A DNA stretch of 64,000 nucleotides. It comes from Elephas maximus indicus (taxonomy: Eukaryota; Chordata; Mammalia; Proboscidea; Elephantidae). Position 1 is the stretch's first letter. The number at the start of each line of letters is the position of its first letter. Under the pieces are notes generated by a model that was not told the origin of the DNA, did no database searches, and was given only the letters and a program-made list of their open reading frames with translations. The translations under genes and the position numbers were made by a program. This document shows, one piece after another, positions 23,515 through 35,092 of the stretch. The stretch covers positions 136,668,001-136,732,000 of the forward strand of contig NC_064820.1 in assembly GCF_024166365.1 (NCBI RefSeq), in the 5' to 3' direction.

Positions 23515-24071
23515 CAAGAGTATATCATATTATAATTACTTCTGTATACATGTGTAAGTGTGTGTGTGTGTATTTGTGTGTCCTTAAGGGCAGAGCTTAC
23601 TTGTTAATTCATTTTTATATTTATATTTATATGACACTTAATAAAAAATAATCACAAACAAATGCTTTTCAAATGTCCAAATGAATGAGGACAGCAATTC
23701 TTATTTGGTACACTATATCAAATTAGCCTAATCCACTTTTACAAAGTATATAAGGAGATGTCTTCATTTAAATTTGAATTACATGAGGCTATCCAGAAAA
23801 TCTCTGCACTTCGGGAGTTTCAGTCTCTACAAGAATAACAAATTCATTTTTTTCTCCTTTGTAGATTTTTTGCGTAAACTACTTAATTATGTGGAAATGC
23901 TTTGCAAATTGGAAGTTAAAGAGCTTTAAGAATGTGGATTGTTATTCAGTGAACCAGGTTTTGATTTATGTAATATGTAGATCACGTTTTCTGATATTAT
24001 TTTCTTTGAAGCATTTGATTTTAAGTTCTAAATATTTTTTAGAATTTACATACCTTCAAAAATATCTTTTC
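23515..24071. other. Unannotated, with short TG-rich tract
   Basis: A TG-rich microsatellite lies near 23551-23582. The rest is AT-rich without recognisable features. Confidence 0.5.
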
Positions 24072-24598
24072 TTTAAATTTATTTTGTTGTTGTTCAGGAT
24101 ATACACAGCAAAACATATACCAATTCAACCATTTCTACATATATAATTCAGTCACACTGATTACATCCTTCAAGTTGTGCAATCATTCTCATCCTCCTTT
24201 TCTAAGTTGTTCCTTCCCCATTAACATAACTGGCCAGTGAGGTTCTTATCCTGAGTTGCTGTTGTCACTTTGATCTCATACAGATAGTTTTTAAAAGAAT
24301 ATAATGCTCAAGGCAGTCATTTTTTACTAGTTTAACTGAATTATTGTTTGGTATATTTTTTTTTTTATTAAGAAGACTTAAAGGATATTTTTGGTTTAAC
24401 TTTTAAAGATTGTCTCAGGGTAGTAGTTTCAGGGGTTCATCCAGCCCACGTGGCTCCAGAAAGCCTGGAGTCCATAAGAATTTGAACTTCTATTCTGCAT
24501 TTTCCCCCTTTTGATCAGGATTCTTCTGTAGAATCTTTGATCGAAATGTTCAATAATGGTGGCTGGGCACCATTTAAACAACATCCTACTCTTTTACA
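24072..24598 (-). mobile_element. Probable old L1 3' UTR fragment
   Basis: It ends in GTGGCTGGGCACCAT, matching AGCTGGGCACCATC in the 3' UTR of the nested L1 near 10698-10713. The rest resembles an afrotherian L1 3' UTR subfamily from memory, and no coding sequence is present. Confidence 0.5.
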
Positions 24599-24789
24599 TT
24601 AGTAGAGGGAAGACAAGTCAAAACTAATGTAGAAAATAAAAAAATGAAAAGTAACTTCACCCCTTTATATTTTCATTTGAAATGAACATATTTTTCTGCT
24701 TTTCTCATTTCCTTTTATTCTCTCTTTTACATTCAAACAAGGTTAGTCATATAAGCAAGATAGTTTTTTTTTTTTTTTTTTTAATTACC

Positions 24790-26260
24790 TGCTCTTACTA
24801 GCCTGCAACGTGACTGAGCCATGGTTGAAAGGTGCCCATTGATCACTATGGATTATGCACTTGCTTTTAATGGAGCATTTGAGGATTTTGAATAAGAACA
24901 AGACGATTGTTTTCTTTTGGAAACAGAAGCAGTATATAATGAATGTGTTACTATTCTGTGAGTGATCAATAAGAAACCTTTCAAAATTCTAAATGGTAGT
25001 GGCTGTACTCAGCTGTTGAGTACTTTATTGCTTCACTCTCAGATTCAGTTAAATCTGGGCAGCTTTCTAGGTCCAAGCGATACAATCTGATTAAACTGGA
25101 GGAGGTCTAACAAAGTCCGTGCTTCTTTGTTGGTGCTGGAGGTGCAAGTGCAATAACTCCTGCTTTAACATTGGAGATGTTGACATTCCTCAAACCATTG
25201 GACTCCTAAAACTTCACCAATATGCCAGTCACTATTTTATCTCTCACCCTCTTACCTGAATATCCTGAGTACTTTTTTACTCACGAGGTCTGATTACCTT
25301 AGTGTCACCATTTCTTAATGGTGCTCTGATGGAACATTCAGATAATCCAGGTTGTTTCAAATTTATTGTGACAGAGAGCAAGAGAGTTAGCATTGCTGTG
25401 GGGCAAGATGGTGAATATACACTGCTATTTTCCTAGGTGGTTGTGAACTGTTTCAGATTCTCCCTTCTAATAGGTATTGAATAAAACAGTATATATGCCA
25501 GAGTAAAAGCCACCTACCTTGAACTATGGGTTTAGTTGATCTGTTTTAAATAAAGATACTATACCCAGAACAGCAGCTGAAATAGGGGCTGCCAGTAGGA
25601 TAAGCCCATTACCCTTCACCATGATTTTTTTTGTTTTTGGCTGAAACCAGATTGGTGAATTAAATGTTGATATGGTGGAAACATCATCCTTGCCTCATTT
25701 AAGTCTTTGGAGTGACACTAATCTCTCCCATTTCTCAGGATGTGGTTGGTACTCATTGATTTTAAAAACTTTGGTGGGTGGGAAGTTTTACGGGCTTCTT
25801 CTCAATCTTTCTGTGATAGTTATTACTCCACATGTCAAGGAATCAGTGTGAACATCCTAAGACCTGCTGAGTATGTCCATCCCAATTAGGCATTTGACAA
25901 CTAAGGTGATGACAATTGGGTAGGCTCATAGATGCATTGAATAATGAGATAATCTTGGACCAGACTTTATTTTGCCACTTGATTTCCAGATGTCTTTACT
26001 GTAATTTTTTTTTTTTTTAGTTACTGTAATAGTAGGAATCATGATGGTATTTCGGGTCTCTAGATATCAGTATCAGTTGTATTCTGTAACCAACAGTCCT
26101 CAAAGGTCTAGGTATTCCTGTTTCTCCAATGTATGACTACCTAAGCAGCTGTCCATAGATGTCTTTGGGAAATGAAAGGGAGTTAAAAAAATGTATGCAT
26201 TTGCTGTGGGGTTGCAGTTGCATGGTCCTTCTTCAAGGAGACACAACTTTTTAAACTGAT
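24790..26260 (-). mobile_element. Decayed ERVL-type endogenous retrovirus pol remnant
   Basis: Conceptual translation of the minus strand gives disconnected stretches resembling the protease to reverse transcriptase region of class III (ERVL) retroviral pol. The protease-side text lies to the right (about 25700-26000) and the RT-side text near 25080-25260. Stop codons and frameshifts occur every few dozen residues and long parts are missing. No LTR could be paired with it. It is an old, non-coding fossil. Confidence 0.65.
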
Positions 26261-26312
26261 GTGTTCTTATCCTAATCATTTATCATGCTAATACTTTAAA
26301 ATTTTAAGTTTT

Positions 26313-26374
26313 CCTTACATAAAAAAAATAATGCCATCCTATCCTTACATAAAAAAAAAAATAGGATGGCATTA
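26313..26374. repeat. Direct repeat plus 14-bp perfect inverted repeat
   Basis: TAATGCCATCCTAT (26329-26342) recurs as its exact reverse complement at 26361-26374. The 18-nt spacer CCTTACAT plus A-run repeats the sequence just left of the first arm (26313-26328). The whole could fold into a hairpin. Confidence 0.9.
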
Positions 26375-27829
26375 AATAGCAAATAAAAATATCATGACAA
26401 TTTGAGAAACAGACTAAAGAAAAAAGGAAAAAGTTTATACATGAGTACTTTAATGGCACTTTTTTAATGATTTTTTAACATGAGACCTCACATTTTTATT
26501 TTGTACTGGGCCTTGTATATAAGATAACTTCAGTTGATTCCAGAAGGAAGTTCTGGAGCATAGGCGTAACTCAGAGATTGTCCTGAGCTGGGTAAAGATT
26601 GCTGGGCTTTCATATTCCTGTACCAGATGCTCATTGTCTAAGGACCCCTCTAGGGAAACGTAAACACTCAGAATTTCTGCTTTTCTGCATGTCCTGGCAA
26701 AGCAGCTCCAGTAGCCTCTACAGATTACTGCAAGGATTCCTGCTGAAGGGGGATGCTTGACACTATCCTGCAAGTAAGCTGTGGTTCTTGTCTTATGTCC
26801 TGTGTCATCAATGGCTGATTTTTGTCTAGCTCCACTGCTAGTGGAGGTCAGTGACCATATGTTAATTTTGAGTCTGGCATTCTTAAAAGACCAATTCAAT
26901 TCAATTCTATTTCAAAAATATGTTTTAAGCATCTGATGCTAGAAGAATAAGTAGTACATGACTTTGTGAAAGGGTAAAGAGATTAGGATTTTAGGGCTTC
27001 TGTGGATTCTTGACAAAGTGGTAGAGCCACATTCAGTCATAGAAGGTGATTGTATTAGCATCTCAAACCAATGAGGATTAGTGATGACCTTGTGGAGGAG
27101 GTCAGATTTAACTGTGGTCTTCAAAGAGAATGGGAGATAAGAATTCTATGCAGAGAAAATAGTGTGGGAAGCCTCCAAAGGTGAGACAATGGCATTACAT
27201 TTGGAGCAGAAGAAGTATAGACAAAAGCTCTGTGGTTCTTGATTCCAATATGGACAGTGCTTGTCTTGCACTTTAGTACAGAACTTATCTGAATTTGGGC
27301 CAGGGTTTTGAGTCTTCTTTCTAGCTTTGAAGAATTTAGTAAGAGTATGTGTCCTTGCCTTGCTGTAATATGTTACTGTTCCAAATCTTATGAAATAGGA
27401 AGCGCATAAACATACATGTATTGTCCTTTATGTATGCTAGGAATAGCTATTTGAAGTGCTAGAACTCTGCAAAGATGTTCCCACCAAAGATTTGTCATTG
27501 TTACCGGAGTTACATAACCCAGGGTTCCTTCAGTTGATGGGTTGACCTTAAATAATCTGATGGTGATTGATGACTGTAAGTACTCTTTGTAATCTCTTCT
27601 CCTTGTTATTTCTTAGCTCTCTCTATTCTAGCTCACAAGAAATGTATCTGGAAGTATTTTTTTTCTTTGTTAAATGAGTTAAGACACTATAGATTTTGCC
27701 ATAAAAACTTATTGATATTAATATTTTAATTCTTCTATTTTGAATAACTTCTATAATTTAAAACAGAATATAGTGATATATCATTTAAAAACAAGCTCCA
27801 AAGTTTATGCAGTGACAAAATGATGAAAG
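26375..27829. other. Unannotated; contains an unrecognised 149-codon frame
   Basis: An open frame on the minus strand (26450-26899) encodes 149 residues that I do not recognise. It lies upstream, in retroviral sense, of the ERVL remnant, so it could be related gag-side sequence or chance. No promoter or splice context supports a gene. Confidence 0.4.
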
Positions 27830-27985
27830 ATGATATTCACTGAGTGCCTGGGTATAGAGTAAGCATTATACAAAGTACATTCAGTACATTCCCTCACTGA
27901 ATCTTAACAAAAACACTGTGTAGTAAGAATCACTATGACCACTTACTGTTGTAGATTACAGAGAATATACAAATATTTATCTCAA
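27830..27985 (-). repeat. MIR SINE fragment
   Basis: Antisense MIR text: CACTGAGTGCCTGGG, CCCTCACTGAATCTTAACAA, TTACAGAGAATAT. Confidence 0.65.
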
Positions 27986-28913
27986 GTTTTGTACAGTTGG
28001 AATGGATCTAGGAAAATTTTTCTAATACTTTTCTGTCAAACTAGGAGGAATATTTTAGAAGCTGAATGATATAGCTTGCTATCTTTATTGACAAAAATTA
28101 TAGCAAAGAATTTTAGAACCAGAAAGGACCATAGAGTCTATGTCATTTCTCTTATGTTGCAAATGAAGAAGCTGTGTGCCTGAGAGTATTGGCATAGAGT
28201 TACATATTTAGATAGCAACATGCCTGTCTTATATTATTTCAATTATACTACACTCATGTAATACATGATATTTTTTCCACAAAAGTAGTGTATTATAATG
28301 CAGGGGTATCAATAGATGCTAGTACTTACTAAGTGACACTGGAAGAATGACTGTCATTTGTATCAAAGTTAAATAGAAGAGAAAACTGCTTTTTAACAAA
28401 GAGTTGCCTATTACCATAACCTTCCTACATGAAGCTTTGGATAGCAGTGTAGAATTTATTGCTGTAGGAAAAAAATGAAAGAGTCAATCAATTTTATTTG
28501 TTCAGGATGTTTGCAAAGGTTAATCTTACTTTTGGAATAGTAAATCACTCAATTAACTAGAGCCTGTTAACACCAGTTAGTGACCATTATATCTTGGAAT
28601 ATTATATGAATCCTGTGGAAATCTACAAAGGAAAGAGAAAACATGAATCCTGTTCTAAGAAATTTCAAAAAAAATCCCTGTGATTTAGCAATCCCACTTT
28701 TGAGAAATTTATCGTATGGAAAAAATGTGGTGCAGAAAGAGTACATAAAGATGTATGTTAACTTCATTACAGTGTTGCATATAAACATAAAAAACTGAAA
28801 CCAACCTATCAATGGAGCATTAATAAATTATAGGAAAATTATATACGCTAATGTAGCTCTTTAATAGAATAAACAGTTCTTTTTGTGTTAATATGGAAAG
28901 CTACCCACCACTA
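27986..28913. other. Unannotated AT-rich interval
   Basis: A stretch near 28115-28215 weakly resembles an ancient mammalian SINE (AACCAGAAAGGACCATAGAG). Nothing else is recognised. Confidence 0.4.
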
Positions 28914-29264
28914 ATCTGTCAGTTTGTTCTACTGTGATGGCTTATATATTGCTATGATGCTGGAAGCTATGCCAGTGGTATTTCAAATACCAACAGGGTC
29001 TCCGTGGTAGACAGGTTTCAGCGGAGCTCCCAGACTAACACAGACTGAGAAGAAAGGCCTGGCAATCTACTTTTGAAAATTAGACAAGAAAAATCTTATG
29101 GATCACAAGAGACATTGTGTAATACAGTGCTGGAAGGTAAGCCCCCTAGGTTGGAAGGCACTTAGTATACACAGTGGCCACAACAACGGACTCAAGAATA
29201 CCAAAAATTGTGAAGATGGCACAGGACTGGGCAACATTGCCAACTCACCAGCAACTAACAACAG
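28914..29264 (+). mobile_element. Internally deleted RTE derivative, copy 1
   Basis: The left part (28914-29162) matches the RTE 5' region seen in antisense at 45426-45825: TGCTGGAAGCTATGCCAGTG and GACAGGTTTCAGCGGAGC. Directly after GGAAGGCACT (29153-29162) it jumps to RTE 3'-end sequence (ACAGTGGCCACAACAACGG to AACTAACAACA). All reverse transcriptase sequence is missing. Copy 2 at 53541-54152 has the same junction. Confidence 0.8.
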
Positions 29265-29329
29265 TAATCCATAAAATATTTTTAATGGATAAAGCAATGT
29301 GTGTGTATGTATATATGATCCCATAAGAG

Positions 29330-29330
<1 letters not shown>

Positions 29331-29361
<31 letters not shown>
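29331..29361. repeat. AC dinucleotide microsatellite
   Basis: About fifteen AC units with one AA interruption. Confidence 0.95.
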
Positions 29362-29362
<1 letters not shown>

Positions 29363-29438
29363 ATATAAAAAAGTGAGAGAGGGATGGCTGTATAAAAGTG
29401 GTAAAATGTCAGAAAACATGGGACACTGAGCTATTAAC

Positions 29439-29595
29439 TGGAGCCTTGGTGGCGCAGTGGTTAAGAGCTTGGCTTCTAGCCAAAAGGTCAGCAGTTTGAA
29501 TCTACCGGGTGCTCCTTGGAAACCCTATGGGGTAGTTCTACTCTGTCCCATAGGGTCGCTATGTGTTGAAATCCACTGGGTGGCATGGGAATGGA
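29439..29595 (+). mobile_element. AfroSINE, short form (45-nt deletion)
   Basis: A clean short copy: head GAGCCTTGGTGGCGCAGTGG, GGTCAGCAGTTTGAATC, then GCTCCTTGGAAACCCTATGG with no central block. The 10-bp duplication AGCTATTAAC flanks it at 29429-29438 and 29596-29605. Confidence 0.95.
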
Positions 29596-30162
29596 AGCTA
29601 TTAACCACAGTAACCTTTGATGATAGCAATTGGATGGATTCGGAGAGAGAAAGATGTGGATTTAATTTTTTGCATTAACTTTTTATACATTTTAGAATAA
29701 TGAGGTTAATAGTGATTTTACTTTACTTCTTTTTCATTATATTTTAAATTAAAAACTTTAAAAAGAAGCTTTTGACAAGGCCAGATAATCACAGGTGGGG
29801 GAGATGGGAAAGTAAATATATAAAGAAATTTCTAAACACAAGTTAGTGACTATAGTCTGTTGAGAGTAACAGAATGGTGGGACAGTGGAAGAAATGTGGA
29901 AGTTACAATAAGAAATACCAGTTTCTAAAGATCAAGGGAAAAATTGAGATGGCAACGTAGGTTAGGAAATAGCAGTAGAAAACTAGGGTAGAATAAGTTG
30001 TGTGAAAGATTAAGAACAAATGTGCTTGCTGGAAGGGGCGAATGACAGTTGGTGCCAGCTAGAATTCTAGGGCTGTTGTGTATTCACAGGTGTTGCAGTG
30101 ATTTTTATATTAAGCCACATTAAAAAATCATATTCATATTTTATCAGCGTATACTACTGTTA
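29596..30162. other. Unannotated interval
   Basis: AT-rich with no recognised gene or repeat. Confidence 0.5.
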
Positions 30163-30566
30163 TAGGTTGAATTGTGTCCCCCCCCCCCGCAAATATGTTG
30201 AAATCCAAACCCCTGTACCTATAAATGTGATCCTGTTTGGAAATAGGGTATTTTGTTATGTTAATGAGGTCATACCTGTGGGTCCTATACCTAACCTTTC
30301 TGAGCGGTGTCTTATAAAGGGCAGTACAAACACACAGGGGGAGACACCATGTGACAGTGGAGGCAGACTCACCTATAGGCAGCAAAGGAACACAAAGGAT
30401 TGCTGGCAGTTACCAGAAACTAGGAGAGAGGCCCACAGAAGGAACTGACGTGGCAGAGACCTGATTTGAACTTTTTGACTCTAGAAGTGTGAGAAAATAA
30501 ATTTCTGTTCTAAAGCCACCCACTTTGTGGTATTTAGTTATGGCAGTCCTAGCAAACTAAGACAAC
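30163..30566 (+). mobile_element. MaLR-type solo LTR
   Basis: It starts TGTTATAGGTTGAATTGTGT and ends GCAAACTAAGACA, with an internal AATAAA near 30497. Internal text such as GGATTGCTGGCAG and CAGAAACTAGGAGAGAGG is typical of mammalian MaLR LTRs. A related copy in antisense is at 43675-44090. No internal retroviral sequence is attached. Confidence 0.72.
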
Positions 30567-30627
30567 AACTAGCAATATTATCAGCTTTGTTATTTACTTG
30601 GCCCACCTAGATATGACATATGACATA

Positions 30628-31186
30628 CAGTCAGGTGCTGTGTAATGTCTCTTTTGGCAACATCCAACTGCGTATACATCTGTGATCTCATAAGGTTATA
30701 CAGGCAGTCCCTGGATTATGAATGAATTCCATTCCTAAATCTGTCTTTAAGTGGAATTTGCAGTAAATCAAAACAGTTAGGTATGGTTTGTATCCAATGT
30801 CAGTTAGTCAAATGTTTGTCTTAGTATATAAACCTAACCTAGTGCTGTACATGCCAAAACCCAAATATATAGTGTACCTTTTTATACACAAAAAACATTA
30901 AAGAAACACTTCCAGACACACTAAAACACCTTCATCATAATAATACAATAATAACAATAATAATGTTCTGAGGCACATCACAAAGTAGAGCCTGTTTGTT
31001 ATTATGAACCACTGTATTTTTAATATAATAGGTTTTATGGGGGATTGGTTCATAACTACAGGTTGTAAGTAAGTCAGACGTTCGTAAACTGCCATATACA
31101 CCATGATATTCACACAATGTCCAAATCACATAATATCCTATTTCACAGATCGTATCATATTGTGAGCGTTAAGTGACACATGGCTG
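30628..31186. mobile_element. Tigger-like DNA transposon, interrupted
   Basis: The ends CAGTCAGGTGCTGTGTAATG (left) and the complement of GTTAAGTGACACATGGCTG (right) are imperfect inverted repeats bounded by TA on both sides (30626-30627, 31187-31188), as expected for TcMar elements. The two ends surround another element (30701-31095). No transposase remains. Confidence 0.65.
30701..31095. mobile_element. Second DNA-transposon-like MITE nested in the Tigger-like copy
   Basis: It starts CAGGCAGTCCCTGGATTATG and ends ACGTTCGTAAACTGCC; the inner text GTAAGTAAGTCAGACG is the complement of TCTGTCTTTAAGTGG-like text near the left end. TA precedes it and recurs after it. Confidence 0.55.
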
Positions 31187-31188
31187 TA

Positions 31189-34039
31189 GTTAAGAGAATA
31201 CAGATTTTACTTATGTCTTTTTTCTTTTCTGGTATAAAAATAATACAAATTTCAGTTCAATAACCTTTACAATAATTTCTTGTTGCCTCTGAGCATGAAT
31301 AAATTTCTGTCCAAATATCTGCAATGAATTTTAATAAATGAGGGTTTTGTGGTTCATTTAATTATAAGCCCAAAGCTAAGTTGTGTATGTATCTTCCTGA
31401 TATAGAAAAATGGTGTTATCAAACTTCTCAGTCACCAAGTTGATGACATGCAGTCATGCATGGCTACTGGAAAACACTAAAATAAATGAAATATGGAAAT
31501 ATTTTTGGATAGTGTTTGCAGACACTTTTAAAACCATCCCTCTTCACCACCTAATAATAGTTTCTGTAACTGTAGAAATTGGTCATTTTTACCTGACTGA
31601 TTTTTTAAAGTCTTACTTTCTGTTTTCTTTCTTCTGCATAAAGTGAGATTTTATTGGTTTGTGTTTAGTAAGTACTAAACGCAGGTACACGGTGTTCACA
31701 GGTTAGGTCCCTGTCCGTAGAAAGTTTGTAATCCAATCAGGAAAAGAGATAGCTAGACTAAGCATATTATAAAGCTATTTTAACTCTCTTGCTTTCTCTA
31801 GCAGATAAAGGAGTTCCTTGGGCGGGGGGGAGGGGTGGGGAGGAGTGGGGAGAAAGAGCAATCACAAAAATTGCTGAAATTTCATTGTTGTGGAAATGTA
31901 GCTTTTTACATTTTTTGCCTTTAGAATTCTCCAGATTATTTTCGATGATCTCTGGATTGGCCTTCACAATCTCCTCAGATTTGCTGTTTGGATTACAGAG
32001 GTCGTGTTGTGTTGGAATGTTCACTTCGTGGCCTACATTGCTCCCCAGTACTTTCTGAGTCCCACCACCTACAACAGGACTACCATGTATGGTTATGTGT
32101 TTGTGTTCTCTGTACAAGTGGGTCCAACTGAGAGGTCTACTGCTGGCCGAAATAACTGCCTGTGCTTTGTACTTAGCCAGTGTCTGTTGAAGAAAAGGAT
32201 GCCTATTCTACAACAGCATCGTTCATGTGTCAAGACACTCAAAAGGGCAAGGTAGAGTCAATAAGGGTTTAGGTAGTCTAAGCAAAAATTGACTGTGCTA
32301 CTCTTATCTCTGAGTTATAAATGTCCCTGGATATTAAAGTTCTTACTTTGGGGGCAGTTGATAAATAGTTGCTACATCACGTGGCTATCTTTTAATTACG
32401 ATAACTCTTTCTCAAAACACAAGTCTTTCCACTGCAAGTACAAGCTAACTTTTTTTGTGTTTAAATAAGTCTTAGTGAGACTTTATCTCATTAAGGAAGC
32501 ATCCCCAGAGAAAAGGACAGCCATATTGTTTCACATCTAGAGCTGACGAATTCGTATAGTAGCTAAAAGAGCTATTTTCTAATAGGAATTAAAATAGAGA
32601 TTTATGTAACTTTGTTGGTAATCAGCCCCCTACCCCCTTTTGGTCTAGGGTATGAGTTTAGATTTTTAAAGATTACTTCTTAGCACTCATTATTTTCCCT
32701 GTGTAAACTGTTTTACTTGTAAATCTTAGCAGTTTGATGCATATCCATTCACATGAATGCCCTTTGTTCTCTGGTAAAAATGTACTTCAGCATTACTTTT
32801 AGATGTCAAGTTGTTTCTTCACAGCATGTGTGAGCCTCAATACACAATACATGAATATATATTTACATACATATATATTAGCATTTCTGTAAATAATTCT
32901 TATGTGAATTTGCATTATCATTTATGGAACTAATATCTTCTACTTATATAATGGAAAGTAGTTGGGGAGTAAAATTGCCACTATATATTTAAAAATATCT
33001 AATTTATAGCATTGTCCCCAATGTGCCTTATATGATTTCTTGAAATTTTAAAAAATGTCATCATTGAAAGTGATGAATCATTTCAACAGAGGGTGTTCTG
33101 AAAAGCCTGTAGAAGAATACAGTGGTAAGAGGTATGATTTTGGGAATATGTCTTTTGTCACATCCACCAGTTTTGATTTGGGGCCAACCGCAGGCAAGAG
33201 CCAGGTCAGGGAGACAGACGTTCTGGAGGGATTTAGTTTTCTAACCATCACATTCTTTGAAATGTCCACGAGTCACAGGATTGGCCTGACCCCTCCTTAT
33301 TTAAAAAAAAAAATAATAATAATGAAAAGTAGGGATCCAATGTGATTTTGATGATCTAATACTATTATTTCTCAAGAAATAGAGCCAAAAGTATAACAGC
33401 CTGGTAACACATTATAAAACTTCTTTTAGAAAACTGTAAAGTGAAAGATGTGGTGACTACTATTAAAATATAAATTTAATTCTCAATGATGAGTATGTAA
33501 AGATTTGTAAAAACAGTTTAGAGCAAGAGTGGAATACAAATTTTTACCTTGAAAAATAAGGAATTGAATAGCAGCTATATGAGCAGCAGTTATATATTAA
33601 AATGAAGGCATGGATATTATACATGTTTTTGGTTGATACTCTGTTTTTCCCTTTATACTGAAAAAAATGAGGCAAAGATGGATCCAGAATGAATCAGGTT
33701 TTCCAAGTCTTACATTTTTGTTTGTTTCTATCTCACTATTTAGCCTCCCTCAAAAAAAAAAAAAAAGCTTCTTGATGAACCAGAAAAATATTCTGGCCAA
33801 AGTGGAACAACAGAGGGTCTTCATCAGATTTGATTTGTGGTCTAAACTTGAGTTTCCAGCACTGTACAAAGAATTTAACAAGCTTATTTCCAATCCATAT
33901 AATGTCATTTAACACTTACTTGATAACTGGAAATTACTTTTAAAGATGATTCCAAATATTTCAGAGAGTTCAAATTGGTTTCTTACAACATTAAAAATGG
34001 TCCACCTTGGAAGATATAACTTACTTTACATTGCGCAAA
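31189..34039. other. Long unannotated interval
   Basis: AT-rich intergenic sequence. It contains a G-rich tract (31820-31850) and a 116-codon minus frame (31767-32117) that I do not recognise and that lacks gene-like context. A-runs occur near 33301 and 33755. Confidence 0.5.
31820..31850 (+). other. G-quadruplex motif
   Basis: Five runs of 3 to 7 G separated by 1 to 6 bases within 31 bp, in an AT-rich context and not part of a recognised element. Confidence 0.8.
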
Positions 34040-34561
34040 TCTGCTGCAAAAGACTCTTTAACGTGTTGAAAGGCAAAGATGTCACTTCGAGGACTAAGGT
34101 GTTCCTGATCCAAGCCATGATATTTTAAATCTCGTCATATACATGCGAAAGCTGGACAATGCATGAGGAAGACTGAAGAAGAATTAAGCCCTTTGAATTA
34201 TGCCATTCATGAAGAATATTGAATATACCTTGGACTGCCAGAAGAATGAGCAAGTCTGTCCTGGAAGAAGTGCAGCCAGAGTTCTCCTTGGAAGCGAGGA
34301 TGGTGGGAGTTGGTCTTACGTACATTGGACATGTTATCAGGAGGGTCTAGTACCTGGAGAAGGACATCGTACTTGGTAAGGTAGAGGGTCAGCAAAAAGA
34401 GGAAGGCCCTTGATGAGATGGATTGCCACAGTGGCTGCAATAATGGGCTTAAATATATCAATGATTGTGAGGATGACGCAGGACGGGGCGCAGTTTCATT
34501 CTGTTGTTCATAGGGTCACTATGAGACTGAACCAACATGATGACATGTAACAACAACAACA
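34040..34561 (+). mobile_element. RTE LINE 3' fragment
   Basis: The sense strand shows decayed RTE ORF 3' sequence (CATATACATGCGAAAGCTGG, TTGGACATGTTATCAGGAGG, GGAGAAGGACATCGTACTTG) ending in TAACAACAACAAC. Stops interrupt the frame. Confidence 0.85.
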
Positions 34562-35092
34562 AAGGGAAGAATAAATTGTACTTAAATGTGGTTATTGGAA
34601 CCTTGAGTCCAGTGGGTGCAAATAACTATATCAGGCAGATCTTACGTTTATGCAGAATATTTTAATCAATTACCGTAAATAAGAAATAGCTGCTGATTAA
34701 GCACATCTTCCAACTAAATCATATGATTCTAAGACAGTGTCAACACCATATTTGAAAGACAGCCTCCAAAATCACCCAAAAAGATCCCCACCTTCTGGTA
34801 TTCATATTCTTTTGTAAACCCTTTCCCTGAACTGTGAGCTGGGTTTACTGACTTTGTTCTAATGAATAGAATATTGCAAGCATTATGAGATGTCACTTCC
34901 AAGATTAGATTGAAAAAGACTGTGGCTTACATCATAGATGTTTCTCTCTTGCTCTTTTTTTGGATCATTTCTCTGAGAGAAATCAGTTGCTATGTTATGA
35001 GGCAGCCCTGTGGAGAGGGCCATGTGAGTGAGCTTGGACGCATGTCTTCTGAGGCCTTTCAACAGGCACGTAATTAAACTTAAAGGTACATC

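Noticed and set aside
26450..26899. 149-codon minus-strand frame as a host gene
   Set aside because: No recognised domain, no promoter or splice context, and a decayed retroviral remnant next to it. Kept only as part of an unannotated interval.
31767..32117. 116-codon minus-strand frame as a host gene
   Set aside because: Unrecognised sequence partly made of the complement of the G-rich tract. Nothing else supports transcription or translation.
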